A DNA stretch of 64,000 bases from contig CADCEC010000003.1 of NCBI GenBank assembly GCA_902800395.1, forward strand, positions 62,001-126,000, read 5' to 3'. Both the position numbers and the translations under genes were made by a program. Below are positions 37,862 to 45,933 of the stretch, piece by piece (within the stretch, counting starts at the first letter, position 1; every line of letters begins with the position of its first letter). Source of the DNA: an uncultured Bacteroidota bacterium (GTDB taxonomy: Bacteria > Bacteroidota > Bacteroidia > Bacteroidales > P3). Below the pieces are notes generated by a model that saw only the letters and a list, made by a program, of their open reading frames with translations, ran no database searches and was not told the origin of the DNA.

Positions 37862-37955
37862 AACGACAACACAGACAACGCAGACAACAATGCTTGCGCA
37901 AGCCCGCAAACCGTGTGTCGGTTTGCCTGTTGTCATGGTTGTTTCTGTTGTCGTT
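37862..37955. other. Nested inverted repeats, candidate branched RNA
   Basis: Outer stem AACGACAACA (37862-37871) with TGTTGTCGTT (37946-37955); middle stem GACAACA (37883-37889) with TGTTGTC (37928-37934); two inner hairpins, GCTTGCGCAAGC (37892-37903) and GCAAACC/GGTTTGC (37906-37926). The nesting predicts a multibranched fold of about 94 nt. Strand and role unknown. The rest of this 395-bp gap contains the repeat and hairpin above and the promoter below. Confidence 0.45.
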
Positions 37956-37999
37956 AATATCATAACCTTGTCTTTATATTAAGTAGTCATTAAACTTTT

Positions 38000-38031
38000 T
38001 TTGGTGGAATCGGAATTTATTCGTAATTTTG
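38000..38031 (+). promoter_or_regulatory. Bacteroidetes-type promoter for the DUF3791 module
   Basis: TTTG (38000-38003), 20 bp, TAATTTTG (38024-38031), about 30 bp before the ATG at 38061. Confidence 0.72.
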
Positions 38032-38060
38032 CAAATTGAAAATAGAATAGTAAAACGTCT

Positions 38061-38276
38061 ATGAGCAAGTACGAAATACCTTTCTTGACGGCTGCAGTGC
38101 AGGCTTTTGGACAGCGCTTTGCAATGACGCGACAAGCGGCGTTCAACTATTTGCATAGGCATAAAGGGTTGGCATTCCTTATTGAGTTCTACGATGTGGA
38201 ACATCTGCAGTCGATGGATGAAACCGTTGATGACCTGCTCATTATCTGCCAGAAAAACGGAGGAGCTCTTGCATGA
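38061..38276 (+). CDS. DUF3791-family small protein
   Basis: 71 aa: FAMTRQAAFNYLHRHKGLAF then LIEFYDVEHLQSMDETVDDL, the pattern of DUF3791 proteins, which in Bacteroidales sit next to DUF3990 genes as three-gene modules. Function is unproven, although a toxin-antitoxin-like role has a plausible basis because DUF3990 resembles ADP-ribosyltransferases. It overlaps (ATGA at 38273) a remnant of the DUF3990 gene. Promoter at 38000-38031. Confidence 0.78.
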   Translation: MSKYEIPFLTAAVQAFGQRFAMTRQAAFNYLHRHKGLAFLIEFYDVEHLQSMDETVDDLLIICQKNGGALA

Positions 38277-38314
38277 AACTGTATCACGGCACAAACGCAG
38301 ACTTTAAACATTGA
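38273..38314 (+). pseudogene. Remnant of a DUF3990 (ADP-ribosyltransferase-like) gene
   Basis: ATG at 38273 encodes MKLYHGTNADFKH then TGA. The start MKLYHGTN is the typical beginning of DUF3990 proteins, normally well over 100 aa. Only 13 codons remain before the next DUF3791-like gene, so nearly the entire gene has been deleted while both flanking partners persist. Confidence 0.65.
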
Positions 38315-38320
38315 AGCAGT

Positions 38321-38552
38321 ATGAGTCAGCCCACACATCACCAAATAGCCACATTCCTCACCGACCATGCGCTGAGTGAGTTGGTACGTTATGTGATGGA
38401 GGACACTGGCTGCAGCATCGAGCAGGCGATGGAGAAGGTTTACAACTCCCCCCCTGATGGAACTGTTGCAGGACGAGGAAGGCGAGTTGTACGTGCAAAG
38501 CCCCGCTTATCTGTATGAACTGATGAATAAAAAAATAAAAATATCAACTTAA
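38321..38552 (+). pseudogene. Second DUF3791-like gene, frameshifted in a C7 tract
   Basis: Frame from ATG 38321 (HHQIATFLTDHALSELVRYV, EDTGCSIEQAMEKVYNS) continues as PPDGTVAGRGRR to a stop at 38518. Removing one C from the run of seven at 38448-38454 restores PLMELLQDEEGELYVQSPAY and LYELMNKKIKIST, ending at TAA 38550-38552, which fits this family better. The break may be real decay, a phase-variable tract, or a sequencing error. Confidence 0.72.
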
Positions 38553-38663
38553 ACCCGATGCTTATGTAGCAGGCAAAATATTGTAAAGACATCATATTGA
38601 GCTGACGCTCTTTTTCTCACATAATAATTCTGGTAAGCTTTTAAACCTATCTGAAAATCAAAT

Positions 38664-38699
38664 GAATGCCTTGCGGTTCTTGTGAGGCGTTCTTTTTTT
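38664..38699 (+). terminator. Rho-independent terminator
   Basis: GAATGCCT (38664-38671) pairs with AGGCGTTC (38685-38692, one G-T pair) and is followed by TTTTTTT. It ends the DUF3791 module transcript. Confidence 0.75.
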
Positions 38700-38842
38700 G
38701 CTCTTTGATTTCAAGTTGCAAAATTAACGTTTCTTCCCGAACCGGCCAAATTTTATTGAAAAAAAGTTTTGAGGAACGACACACCACACGGTTCTATTGG
38801 CGTATTTAGCCGTTTCGGTGGACTTCCCTATTGAACAATAAA

Positions 38843-38887
38843 ACACCGCAGCACTATCGGTTTCAGTGTGATACGACGCTGCGGTGT
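38843..38887. other. Long-armed hairpin in the 38.55-38.93 kb gap
   Basis: ACACCGCAGC (38843-38852) and GCTGCGGTGT (38878-38887) form a 10-bp stem. It lies downstream of the NUMOD3-like gene on the minus strand and may terminate it; an origin-related structure next to the replication gene is also possible. Nothing else is seen in this gap. Confidence 0.45.
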
Positions 38888-38933
38888 GTGAAATATAGTC
38901 TTACAATCGATTTGCGGGTCTTTATGAGCGCAT

Positions 38934-39101
38934 CTATGGTAGAATAGATTGCCAATAGCGTTTCATACTCTCCGAGATACGTTTCTTCTGTAGGTCGGTT
39001 AAGTGGATTCCGTATCGTGGGTTTTTACTGCCTTGTTTGGCAAGGCTCATCTTGTATCTTGTTGCGGTGCTTAACGCACGTCGTACTCTTTTCTTTGCCA
39101 T
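38934..39101 (-). CDS. Small NUMOD3-like basic protein (55 aa)
   Basis: ATG at 39101 to TAG at 38936-38934. Sequence pattern MAKKRVRRAL, then SLAKQGSKNPRYGIHLTDLQ and KKRISESMKRYWQ. The segment KNPRYG-x-H-L-T-x-x-Q-K-K-x-I-S-E-S-M matches NUMOD3-type DNA-binding modules found with homing endonucleases and in phage proteins. It is divergent from the replication gene 58 bp away, suggesting joint control. Not previously flagged because of its size. Confidence 0.55.
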   Translation of the reverse strand: MAKKRVRRALSTATRYKMSLAKQGSKNPRYGIHLTDLQKKRISESMKRYWQSILP

Positions 39102-39159
39102 CTGACTTGTTTTCCTTAAGAACTACCCTTATAATTATTTTATAATAAATAGTTCAAAG

Positions 39160-40020
39160 ATGGAACATGGTTTTACAATTAATGTTGATAGGTTGGAACT
39201 CACCTATGAGAAAAATGAGCCATTGCAACAGAAGTTGTCGGACATCAAAGACGAGTTGAAAATTGACGCTCTGCGTCTGGTCCGAGAGAACAGCAGGTAC
39301 TACTCACACGAATTTCTTGTGTTGGGTTCCGACTATGAAGAAACGCAGGGTGTGGTAGAACGTCCGATGGGGCATTTACATTTTGGATGTCCGAACCCGA
39401 ATCGTCAGTTCATCTATTTCGTATTTGAGAATGCGTCTCTGTACAGCGAGTATCTGTTGGCTTCGCGTTTCTATATTGAGGATGCACTCGGATTAGAGTT
39501 TATGCGTGTCAGTAAACTTGATGTAGCGATAGACTTCAACTTCAACGTAGTAAACCGCTTCTATCGAGTGTTCAAGAATCCCGATTACGACCTCATCATA
39601 AACGGTGTAAAGGTGAAGGGCATTCAGTCCGTTGTATCCGATGTTCTGCATATTGCAGGGAACACCACAAGAAAACGACCCTTCGCGCGGCATACGCCCA
39701 TCATAAAAAGTGCTGATGGCAATATGCTGATGCGAGCCTATGACAAGGGTAGAGAGATAGACGAGGAAAGCCACAAGGACTACATTCGAGAGAGTGCGGG
39801 TTTCAAGAGAATATATCGTATCGAAGTGTCCCTTGGCTGTCATAAGGTTATTAAGAAGGTCTTGGACCGGTTGGGATTGACAGATGGTGACCTATACGTG
39901 CACTTACAGCACGAAAGAACTTTGATAGACCTCTTCCGCGTAGCACTCAATAGCCTTGTGAGAGTGTCGAGGAAACGCAGAAGTATGTCTATATTGGAGC
40001 CAATCCTCTCGGAGGAATAA
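39160..40020 (+). CDS. Replication-initiation-like protein (Rep_trans/RstA-like)
   Basis: 286 aa. Motifs in the order seen in rolling-circle/filamentous-phage initiators: MGHLHFG near 73, RVSKLDVAIDFNF near 113 (R-x-D-x-A-x-D type), MLMRAYDKGREI near 192 (Y-D-K-G) and KRIYRIEVSL near 217. Likely starts replication of an integrated element; the catalytic Tyr is probably within AYDKG (inference). Codon use is AT-richer than the core genes. No coat or secretion genes follow, so a mobilizable rather than phage element is favoured. Confidence 0.62.
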   Translation: MEHGFTINVDRLELTYEKNEPLQQKLSDIKDELKIDALRLVRENSRYYSHEFLVLGSDYEETQGVVERPMGHLHFGCPNPNRQFIYFVFENASLYSEYLLASRFYIEDALGLEFMRVSKLDVAIDFNFNVVNRFYRVFKNPDYDLIINGVKVKGIQSVVSDVLHIAGNTTRKRPFARHTPIIKSADGNMLMRAYDKGREIDEESHKDYIRESAGFKRIYRIEVSLGCHKVIKKVLDRLGLTDGDLYVHLQHERTLIDLFRVALNSLVRVSRKRRSMSILEPILSEE

Positions 40021-40032
40021 ACGTGCATTGGT

Positions 40033-40052
40033 GGGCTATCTGTTGATAGCCC
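40033..40052 (+). terminator. Hairpin after the Rep-like gene
   Basis: GGGCTATC, TGTT, GATAGCCC: 8-bp stem 12 bp after the Rep stop codon. No T-run follows. Confidence 0.5.
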
Positions 40053-40180
40053 AAGAATACATTTCCGGTTCGGAAATAGGGTATATCATATTGATGGGTC
40101 ATTAAGGCTCAAATCGTTGATTAATCAAGCGCAAGGATACGTGGAGGAGGGAGCATTTCCGCTGTGTTTTGAAAAATAAT

Positions 40181-40211
40181 TTTGTCAATTAAAAAAATGG
40201 TCGTAAATTTG
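40181..40211 (+). promoter_or_regulatory. Bacteroidetes-type promoter in the mobile element
   Basis: TTTG (40181-40184), 19 bp, TAAATTTG (40204-40211). It would transcribe toward the zinc-ribbon and lipoprotein genes, leaving a ~290-nt leader with a hairpin (GTAGAAAGCG with CGCTTTATTCTAC near 40242-40270). Apart from these signals the 40021-40501 gap shows no convincing gene. Confidence 0.72.
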
Positions 40212-40501
40212 CAACCGTATTCCGATAGAATAGGAATATCGTAGAAAGCGCATTTTCGCTTTATTCTACTGATGTGAACTTCGACAACTCACTACTGAAT
40301 GAAAGGATAAAGATGGAAATGAATGCTTCTGTTGGTTTGTATTCGGAACTTTCGATATACAACCTTGTGGAGCAATTCAGAGTACCTCTATTTTCATTCA
40401 CAGGGAGTCGAAGCCCTACATCAGTGATAGGGTTACAATGGGCGGCTCCACTTTCTTCGTTTAGCTTTTTTCTCCGAGCCGAGGACAAATAATAAAATGC
40501 T

Positions 40502-40756
40502 ATGTCGAAAGAACATAAAGACAAATGCGAAAGGTGCGGATGGGACTATCAAGAGAATGCCCAAATCTGCCCCAATTGTGATGTTCCTATCGTACTGATT
40601 GAAGGAACTTGTGTAAAGGATGGCAAGGTAGAGAAACTCGAATGTCGTCCTATGAAGTGGATGCAGTCTCAAAACGGTACTCTGCTCAAATGCGAAAACT
40701 GCGGCGGTACAGAGTTCAAGAATGTGTCCTTGTCTATTAGAAAGGAGGTGATGTAA
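40502..40756 (+). CDS. Zinc-ribbon protein
   Basis: 84 aa. Two CxxC pairs near the start (CERCGWDYQENAQICPNC) and a second ribbon-like pair near the end (CENCGGTEF), suggesting two zinc sites. Small zinc-ribbon proteins of this kind often bind nucleic acid or protein; no family is named. Its TAA overlaps the next ATG by one base. Confidence 0.7.
   Translation: MSKEHKDKCERCGWDYQENAQICPNCDVPIVLIEGTCVKDGKVEKLECRPMKWMQSQNGTLLKCENCGGTEFKNVSLSIRKEVM
40743..40750 (+). promoter_or_regulatory. Unusually strong Shine-Dalgarno
   Basis: AGGAGGTG five bases before the lipoprotein ATG at 40756, complementary to the 16S 3' end. Nearby genes and Bacteroidetes generally lack such sites, so this may mark foreign origin or be selected to rescue re-initiation across the overlapping stop/start. 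Confidence 0.65.
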
Positions 40757-41304
40757 TGAAAAGAATATTTTTTTTGTTCAGCGTTGCTCTCATTTCCTTC
40801 TTCGTCAGTTCTTGCGGTAGCCAACCCAATGAAAATCCTTCTACTAATACAAATACGCCGCAGAACATCAACGAACCCTCTACGACCGAAAGTGTTGTAA
40901 AGGAAGAACCAAAAGCCAATCCAATAGATAGGTTTGTCGGGAAATATAACATTGTAGGTGAAAATGAAATTTATGTAGAGGTTCTCTCCGATGGAAGAGT
41001 TTTGTGTTGCAGTTATAGACGGAGTGATGATAAGTCATTTATGGGGAATGTAAAAGTTGTTTCCGACAATGCGTTTGTGTTAAGTCCTTCCGAAGGCTCC
41101 TTATATTATTATGGCGGCACTCCTGAATATAGAATTATAGATGGCGTTGAAACAGAAGTTACAAGTCATAGTGAGGGAGGAGGAGCCATACCTGCACGTT
41201 ACCTCGTCTTTGACATTGGAGAGAAACGTATATATACGAAAGGATATAGTAAGTATATGAATAGGGATGTTTGTGGAACGGAATATATGAAAATAATACG
41301 CTAA
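40756..41304 (+). CDS. Mobile-element lipoprotein of unknown function
   Basis: 182 aa. Signal peptide ending in the lipobox FFVSSC (Cys about 21) followed by GSQPNENPS. The mature part begins with a Thr/Asn-rich linker and contains FVGKYNIVGENEIYVEVLSD, a strand-rich domain with a G-K-Y start, and ends in CGTEYMKIIR. Codon use is AT-rich. Overlaps the zinc-ribbon gene by one base. The function is not recognised. Confidence 0.68.
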   Translation: MKRIFFLFSVALISFFVSSCGSQPNENPSTNTNTPQNINEPSTTESVVKEEPKANPIDRFVGKYNIVGENEIYVEVLSDGRVLCCSYRRSDDKSFMGNVKVVSDNAFVLSPSEGSLYYYGGTPEYRIIDGVETEVTSHSEGGGAIPARYLVFDIGEKRIYTKGYSKYMNRDVCGTEYMKIIR

Positions 41305-41320
41305 CAATGATACAAATTAA

Positions 41321-41342
41321 GGGCGACCGCAGCAAGTCGCCC
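41321..41342. terminator. Bidirectional terminator between lipoprotein and integrase
   Basis: GGGCGAC (41321-41327) and GTCGCCC (41336-41342) with TTTT on the plus side. Serves both convergent genes. Confidence 0.75.
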
Positions 41343-41353
41343 TTTTCCATCGC

Positions 41354-42916
41354 TTAACAGCAGTTGTTTGGCATGAACTTGAGTAGTCTATAATCTCCTT
41401 CCTGTTCGTCTATACCATCGAAGACATACAGCCGTTCTTCCATTTCAGCCATCTTTTTCAATCGCTCGTTCTTGTGCGTCCACACATAGATACTGTACCC
41501 TACGTGGACTTCTTCTCCCAAGTTTGGTGGTACTGCTGCTGCGGTGGTTTGTTGTGTTAGTTCTCCTGTGGCGTATTCTTCAACGAAACGCAGCACCTTT
41601 TCGGGACTTTTCAGTTGCAACCGTGCAAATGCTGCCCTGTCTTTATTATTTAGTTTGCAGTAGTAGTCCACCATCTTTTCGTCTTTATGACCCGAATAGT
41701 TCATTATGCGCGTATCGTCCCACCCGCGAACTTTGAGTAACGAAATAAAAGTGCGTCGAGCGGTATGGGTCTTGATGCACTGCCACCGCTCCATTGTGAT
41801 TACCGTCGTTGTGGTGTCCGAGCCTCGTTGTTCCTGCCTTGTTACTTGTCCTTTAATCCCTGCCTCTTTTGCAATGCGTTGGATGTTGTTTCGTATTAGG
41901 TTATCAAGATTCTTCTTGATTGGAATTGTTCCGTTGTACTTGTTTATTAGAATCTGTCGAGCCAACTCAAAGACAAACTCAAACTCCACCTTCGTATCGG
42001 TTTTCTGCTGGACCACGCTAATGGTATCGAATCCCAACGAATTGTCGATATGCAAATCCAATTTGGAGAGGTCGCTGATACGTTGCCCCGTCAAGCAAAG
42101 CAACACAAACATATCGCGTATCTGTTCATCTTGCACGGTGGCGGGCTTGTAGTTGTACAATTGCCATATTTCCTCGTCGCGTAATGCTATTTCATTATTT
42201 CTCCTATCTACTTTGTCCTTTAGAGCCTTGAAACCGAAAGCATCCTCAACAGCAGTCATGGAAATGTGCTGTGGTGCTGCATAGGTTTTGAGGAGTGTTT
42301 TCAATTTGCTTACCTGCTTGTTGATAGTCCACACGGTGTTTTGTTTGCCGTGTTGGTTGATGTGCTCTGTTTGTAGCCAAGTGCGAAAATCCAATACAAA
42401 ATCGGGATTGAAAGTGCTGAAACTTGTAAGCGATATTTTACGAGCCTTCAAGAACTGCTCAAATAACTTCACACCGCCAAGGTGCTGCTGTTTGGTTGAG
42501 TCTTTGATGTTGATGTCGTTTAAAATGCCATTGCGGATTATGGCGGTCGGAGCAAGTACCGCAGCCTTTTTCGTTTTGGGAGAAATGAACTTCACCGCCA
42601 ATTCCCTTGCATTGACAATCTCCGAGGGATTCTCGTCTAAATGCTCCTTGAAATCTTCAAATTGTTTTCTCATTGTTTTTAACCTTTTTGTTAATAGTTT
42701 ATTATTCTGATTGTCACATTCAGAGAGAGCCGATGAAACGAGGGGCAGTTGTTTTTTCCGGTTCCAATGGTGGGGGTAGACCTTCACGCCGGTTGGGATT
42801 TTAATCTGCTTGCCGTCTATGTGGATGACCATATAGAGGTTGGTTGGTCTCTTGGTGTTTCTCTCCCGAAGATTGAAATGGGCGGTAATTTCCTTGACAA
42901 AAGTTTGTTTTTCCAT
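41354..42916 (-). CDS. Tyrosine recombinase (phage-integrase family)
   Basis: 520 aa. N-terminal arm-type region (TNLYMVIHIDGKQIKIPTGV, typical of Bacteroidetes SAM-like integrases), core-binding domain ~130-240 and catalytic domain ~250-440. Catalytic residues: Arg in LCLTGQRISDLSKL, H-x-x-R in IKTHTARRTFISLL, His in YSGHKDEKMVDYYCKL and the nucleophile Tyr in the same VDYYCKL block. The C-terminus (~440-520) is an extra extension of unknown role. Probably integrates the surrounding element; no att duplication was found by eye. Confidence 0.92.
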   Translation of the reverse strand: MEKQTFVKEITAHFNLRERNTKRPTNLYMVIHIDGKQIKIPTGVKVYPHHWNRKKQLPLVSSALSECDNQNNKLLTKRLKTMRKQFEDFKEHLDENPSEIVNARELAVKFISPKTKKAAVLAPTAIIRNGILNDINIKDSTKQQHLGGVKLFEQFLKARKISLTSFSTFNPDFVLDFRTWLQTEHINQHGKQNTVWTINKQVSKLKTLLKTYAAPQHISMTAVEDAFGFKALKDKVDRRNNEIALRDEEIWQLYNYKPATVQDEQIRDMFVLLCLTGQRISDLSKLDLHIDNSLGFDTISVVQQKTDTKVEFEFVFELARQILINKYNGTIPIKKNLDNLIRNNIQRIAKEAGIKGQVTRQEQRGSDTTTTVITMERWQCIKTHTARRTFISLLKVRGWDDTRIMNYSGHKDEKMVDYYCKLNNKDRAAFARLQLKSPEKVLRFVEEYATGELTQQTTAAAVPPNLGEEVHVGYSIYVWTHKNERLKKMAEMEERLYVFDGIDEQEGDYRLLKFMPNNCC

Positions 42917-43076
42917 CGTTGTTTCCGTTCTTATAATTGGTTCTTACTAACCGCCTCATTTTGAATTTTCAAGGTAAATATACTACATCTTTTCCAAAAC
43001 TAACCATTTGACCTGCAAAAAGTTTAAAAAATTCTCCAAATACCCCCTTAAATCTGGTAAATAAATGCTAACTAAT

Positions 43077-43607
43077 ATGAAAAAAGCACTATTGATTAGA
43101 GCAGTGATAACTCTTTTCTCTATCACTGTTAATGCTCAAAACAAGACAGCTTCCAATGGTTCAAACAAGACCACCTCTATAAACACCCAAAATAGGGTGT
43201 CTATGGATTCTCTAATCCGCGAGGTACAAGAGTTGAGAAAAGAATTGTATGAAGCAGACTCAATAAATAAGTTGATTTTGGATGGCATATATCGCAACAT
43301 TGACAAACCAAGGTTCAAGATGTACCAAACAGAGAACACTTATAATCTTCTCAAACTTGATACCAGAACTGGTGGCGTTTGGCAGGTGCAATACAGAATG
43401 AAGGAAGCCACTGCCCAAACAGTGGCTATTAATTACCTGTGGTCACCTGGCGTAATAGATGAAGAGGATGGATGGGATGGCAGATTTGAATTGTACCCCA
43501 CGAAAAACATGTACACATTTATCATGATTGATACGGGAACAGGTGATACATATCAGGTTCAATGGGGTACGGAATCCAACTACCGCTTCATTGAAAGGCT
43601 CTATTAA
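43077..43607 (+). CDS. Secreted protein of unknown function
   Basis: 176 aa from ATG 43077; a second ATG at 43065 adds four residues. Signal peptide AVITLFSITVNAQ. After it a Ser/Asn/Thr-rich stretch, a helix (SLIREVQELRKELYEADSIN) and two similar segments: FKMYQTENTYNLLKLDTRTG-GVWQVQY and FELYPTKNMYTFIMIDTGTG-DTYQVQWG, an internal duplication resembling the W/V-QVQ repeats of a YkuD-adjacent family. Followed two bases later by the next gene. Confidence 0.7.
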   Translation: MKKALLIRAVITLFSITVNAQNKTASNGSNKTTSINTQNRVSMDSLIREVQELRKELYEADSINKLILDGIYRNIDKPRFKMYQTENTYNLLKLDTRTGGVWQVQYRMKEATAQTVAINYLWSPGVIDEEDGWDGRFELYPTKNMYTFIMIDTGTGDTYQVQWGTESNYRFIERLY

Positions 43608-43608
43608 A

Positions 43609-44532
43609 ATGAAAGTCAATTACAGCATATACCCAATCCTCGAGTTCTTCGACAAGAATCGCCTACAGAAACTTAGCAGCAAGATAAATCTCCGAGGTGA
43701 AGACATTTCCATATGGAACACCGACCCTGACGCAGCACGGACGGCACAGTATTCCGTAAATGAAATGTATCAAGGCTATGTCGCCGACAGATGCGGACAG
43801 AACGTTTATATTCTGATGCCGAAATTCTTAGAAGCCATTATGAAGAGCGGCAATGCATTCAAGAATGTCGCGAGAGGTGCGCAGTTGGAAAAGTTGTTCG
43901 AGGACTGCTGCATTTTCGCTGAGGATATGGTATATGTATGCTACAGGCTAACCAAGGAGACATATTTCGGACACATGTTCAACACAGAGGAGCGTCCGAA
44001 CAACTACATGGTAGCCATCTACTATCAGGGCAAGGGGGACGACAAAAAGGAACGCCACGTTGTGTATCTCGGAACGCTTGTTTTCAGTAAAGAAGACGAC
44101 AAATCCTACCGTATTGAAATGTCATTGATGTCAACATGGATGGGAATCTACGCTGACAACTACAAAGACAACGAGCAATTAATAGACTCTTTGCTCGCAG
44201 TGTTGCTGTTCAAACACTATGCAAAGGTCGAACTTGACGTAATCCCTGGACGCGAGAAAAAAATGAGCACGGTAGCTAATGAAAAAGTCATAAACGAGAC
44301 TCCGAAAGGTGTGCATATCATGGATAGTAGTTGGTACACGACCATCTATCGCACCGAAGGCTACAATGTGAGAGGACACATAAGATACTATAAGGTATAT
44401 GATACCATTGCATATGTCCACCCACACAAACGAAAAGGATATGTCCGACGGGCTAAGATTCTCGACGACCCAACAGCCGAACCAGATACAGCAGAGCATG
44501 ACATGAAATTAAGTGCATTGGGAAATAGGTAA
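43609..44532 (+). CDS. Mobile-element hypothetical protein, tightly coupled to previous gene
   Basis: 307 aa. ATG two bases after the previous stop. N-terminal helical region (ILEFFDKNRLQKLSSKINLR), central mixed region and C-terminal block YNVRGHIRYYKVYDTIAYVH followed by PHKRKGYVRRAKIL; this VRGH-x-R ... kGYvR-rAk pattern occurs in proteins carried by Bacteroidetes and Lactococcus phages and islands, function unknown. Codon use is AT-rich. Candidate accessory or defence gene. Confidence 0.65.
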   Translation: MKVNYSIYPILEFFDKNRLQKLSSKINLRGEDISIWNTDPDAARTAQYSVNEMYQGYVADRCGQNVYILMPKFLEAIMKSGNAFKNVARGAQLEKLFEDCCIFAEDMVYVCYRLTKETYFGHMFNTEERPNNYMVAIYYQGKGDDKKERHVVYLGTLVFSKEDDKSYRIEMSLMSTWMGIYADNYKDNEQLIDSLLAVLLFKHYAKVELDVIPGREKKMSTVANEKVINETPKGVHIMDSSWYTTIYRTEGYNVRGHIRYYKVYDTIAYVHPHKRKGYVRRAKILDDPTAEPDTAEHDMKLSALGNR

Positions 44533-44698
44533 AAAAGGCTTGCAAAAATAGATGTCTCAACCGTCAGGAATAATTGGCAATCACTTTTTTGTCCTGCTGG
44601 CAATCACCTCAAAACTCCACATAAGGAGAACCCTACGGGAGCAAAAGGAATAGGCCTCACAATAATTTCCAATATCCTGCGTTATTAAAATATCTTTT

Positions 44699-45880
44699 GT
44701 GATTATGAGCGAGAAGAAGCAGGGATATTTGGATTTCGACGAGTATATCCGTCAGGGCGAACCTGGACAGAAAGAGAAAGCATCTATCTGGCAGGCTGCT
44801 ATTGGATTGCAGGCTGTCGATGGATTGACGACATCGGACTACCTGAAACAAACGGCGAGAAAGCATATTGAGGGGACGATAGACATTGACCAAGCCCGCA
44901 ATTTGATTCGGACCTATTACCAATCGAAGGTTCAACGGGAGCCTGACGATGACGATAAACAGGAGGCCGACAAGGTTTCGGCCAACATTACCAAAATATT
45001 GTCCTCAAAGACGTCAGACTTCAGTACAGGTGGATATATCGCTTTGCATCGTAGAATATTCGAGGGGGTAATGAAGCACGCTGGCGAATTGCGCAAACAT
45101 GATTTTACCAAAAAAGAATGGGTCCTCGAGGGTGACACTGTTCACTATCTTAATTGGGAGGATCTTCGCCGTGCTTTGGATTACGATATTGCCCAGGAAC
45201 GCGATTTTAGTTATAACGGTATTTCTCCCGATGAACTTATCGCACATATCTCTCGATTTGTATCTGGTTTATGGCAGATACATGCTTTCAATGAGGGTAA
45301 CACACGAACGACAGCGGTATTTTCAATTCTCTACCTGCGCGATATTGGATTTGAAGTGGATAATGAAATGTTTGCACGTCATTCATGGTATTTCCGCAAT
45401 GCGCTGGTTCGAGCCAATTACAAGAACGCCGTGAAAAGCATTGACTATTCGCCAATCTATCTGGAACGTTTCTTCCGTAACTTATTATTGGGTGAGAAAT
45501 GGGACCTCCGCAATCGCTATCTTCACATTCATCCCACAGACGAGTGGCGCATACAACCTAACCTTGACACCCGTACAAGTACCCGTACAAGTACCCGTAT
45601 AAGTACAACTGTAAATAAAATAAATCCAGATAGTAAGCTATACACTAATAATGAAAATATTATTGAACTTGTGCGGGTGATTGGGAACGGAGAGTTGAGC
45701 ATCAAACAAATGATGGAATTGAAAGGGCTAAAACATAGGCAAAATTTCTTGGATTATCATCTTGAGCCGTCATTGCGAGAACGCTATGTACGTATGAAAT
45801 ATCCCGACCGGCCCAATCATCCGCGGCAGCGGTATCTGCTGACGGCAAAGGGGTTGGCGCTGTTTCAAGAGGTACAATAG
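44699..45880 (+). CDS. Fic/DOC-family AMPylase-like protein
   Basis: 393 aa. Fic motif WQIHAFNEGNTRTTAVF (H-x-F-x-E-G-N-T-R-T) near residue 197 has the catalytic His and the anion-binding residues in the common variant form. An N-terminal helix region (ARKHIEGTIDIDQARNLIR) resembles the VbhA-type inhibitory helix and may be a fused antitoxin. After the Fic core, TRTSTRTSTRIST links to a C-terminal winged-helix-like domain (LKHRQNFLDYHLEPSLRERY). The linker is coded by three 12-bp repeats at 45569-45604. Fic proteins AMPylate host or partner proteins. Confidence 0.87.
   Translation: MIMSEKKQGYLDFDEYIRQGEPGQKEKASIWQAAIGLQAVDGLTTSDYLKQTARKHIEGTIDIDQARNLIRTYYQSKVQREPDDDDKQEADKVSANITKILSSKTSDFSTGGYIALHRRIFEGVMKHAGELRKHDFTKKEWVLEGDTVHYLNWEDLRRALDYDIAQERDFSYNGISPDELIAHISRFVSGLWQIHAFNEGNTRTTAVFSILYLRDIGFEVDNEMFARHSWYFRNALVRANYKNAVKSIDYSPIYLERFFRNLLLGEKWDLRNRYLHIHPTDEWRIQPNLDTRTSTRTSTRISTTVNKINPDSKLYTNNENIIELVRVIGNGELSIKQMMELKGLKHRQNFLDYHLEPSLRERYVRMKYPDRPNHPRQRYLLTAKGLALFQEVQ
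45569..45604. repeat. 12-bp tandem repeat in the Fic linker
   Basis: ACCCGTACAAGT at 45569, 45581 and 45593 (third copy ACCCGTATAAGT). Encodes TRTS repeated between the Fic core and the C-terminal domain; copy-number change would alter linker length in frame. Confidence 0.85.
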
Positions 45881-45933
45881 GTGTCGGCCGACAGCAACTG
45901 ATTCAGGACAGAGAACCCTCAACGAAGTATAAG

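Noticed and set aside
40274-40492. Short GTG-started frame between the Rep-like gene and the zinc-ribbon gene.
   Set aside because: Starts with GTG, has no recognisable motif, and the opposite strand is also open; insufficient evidence.
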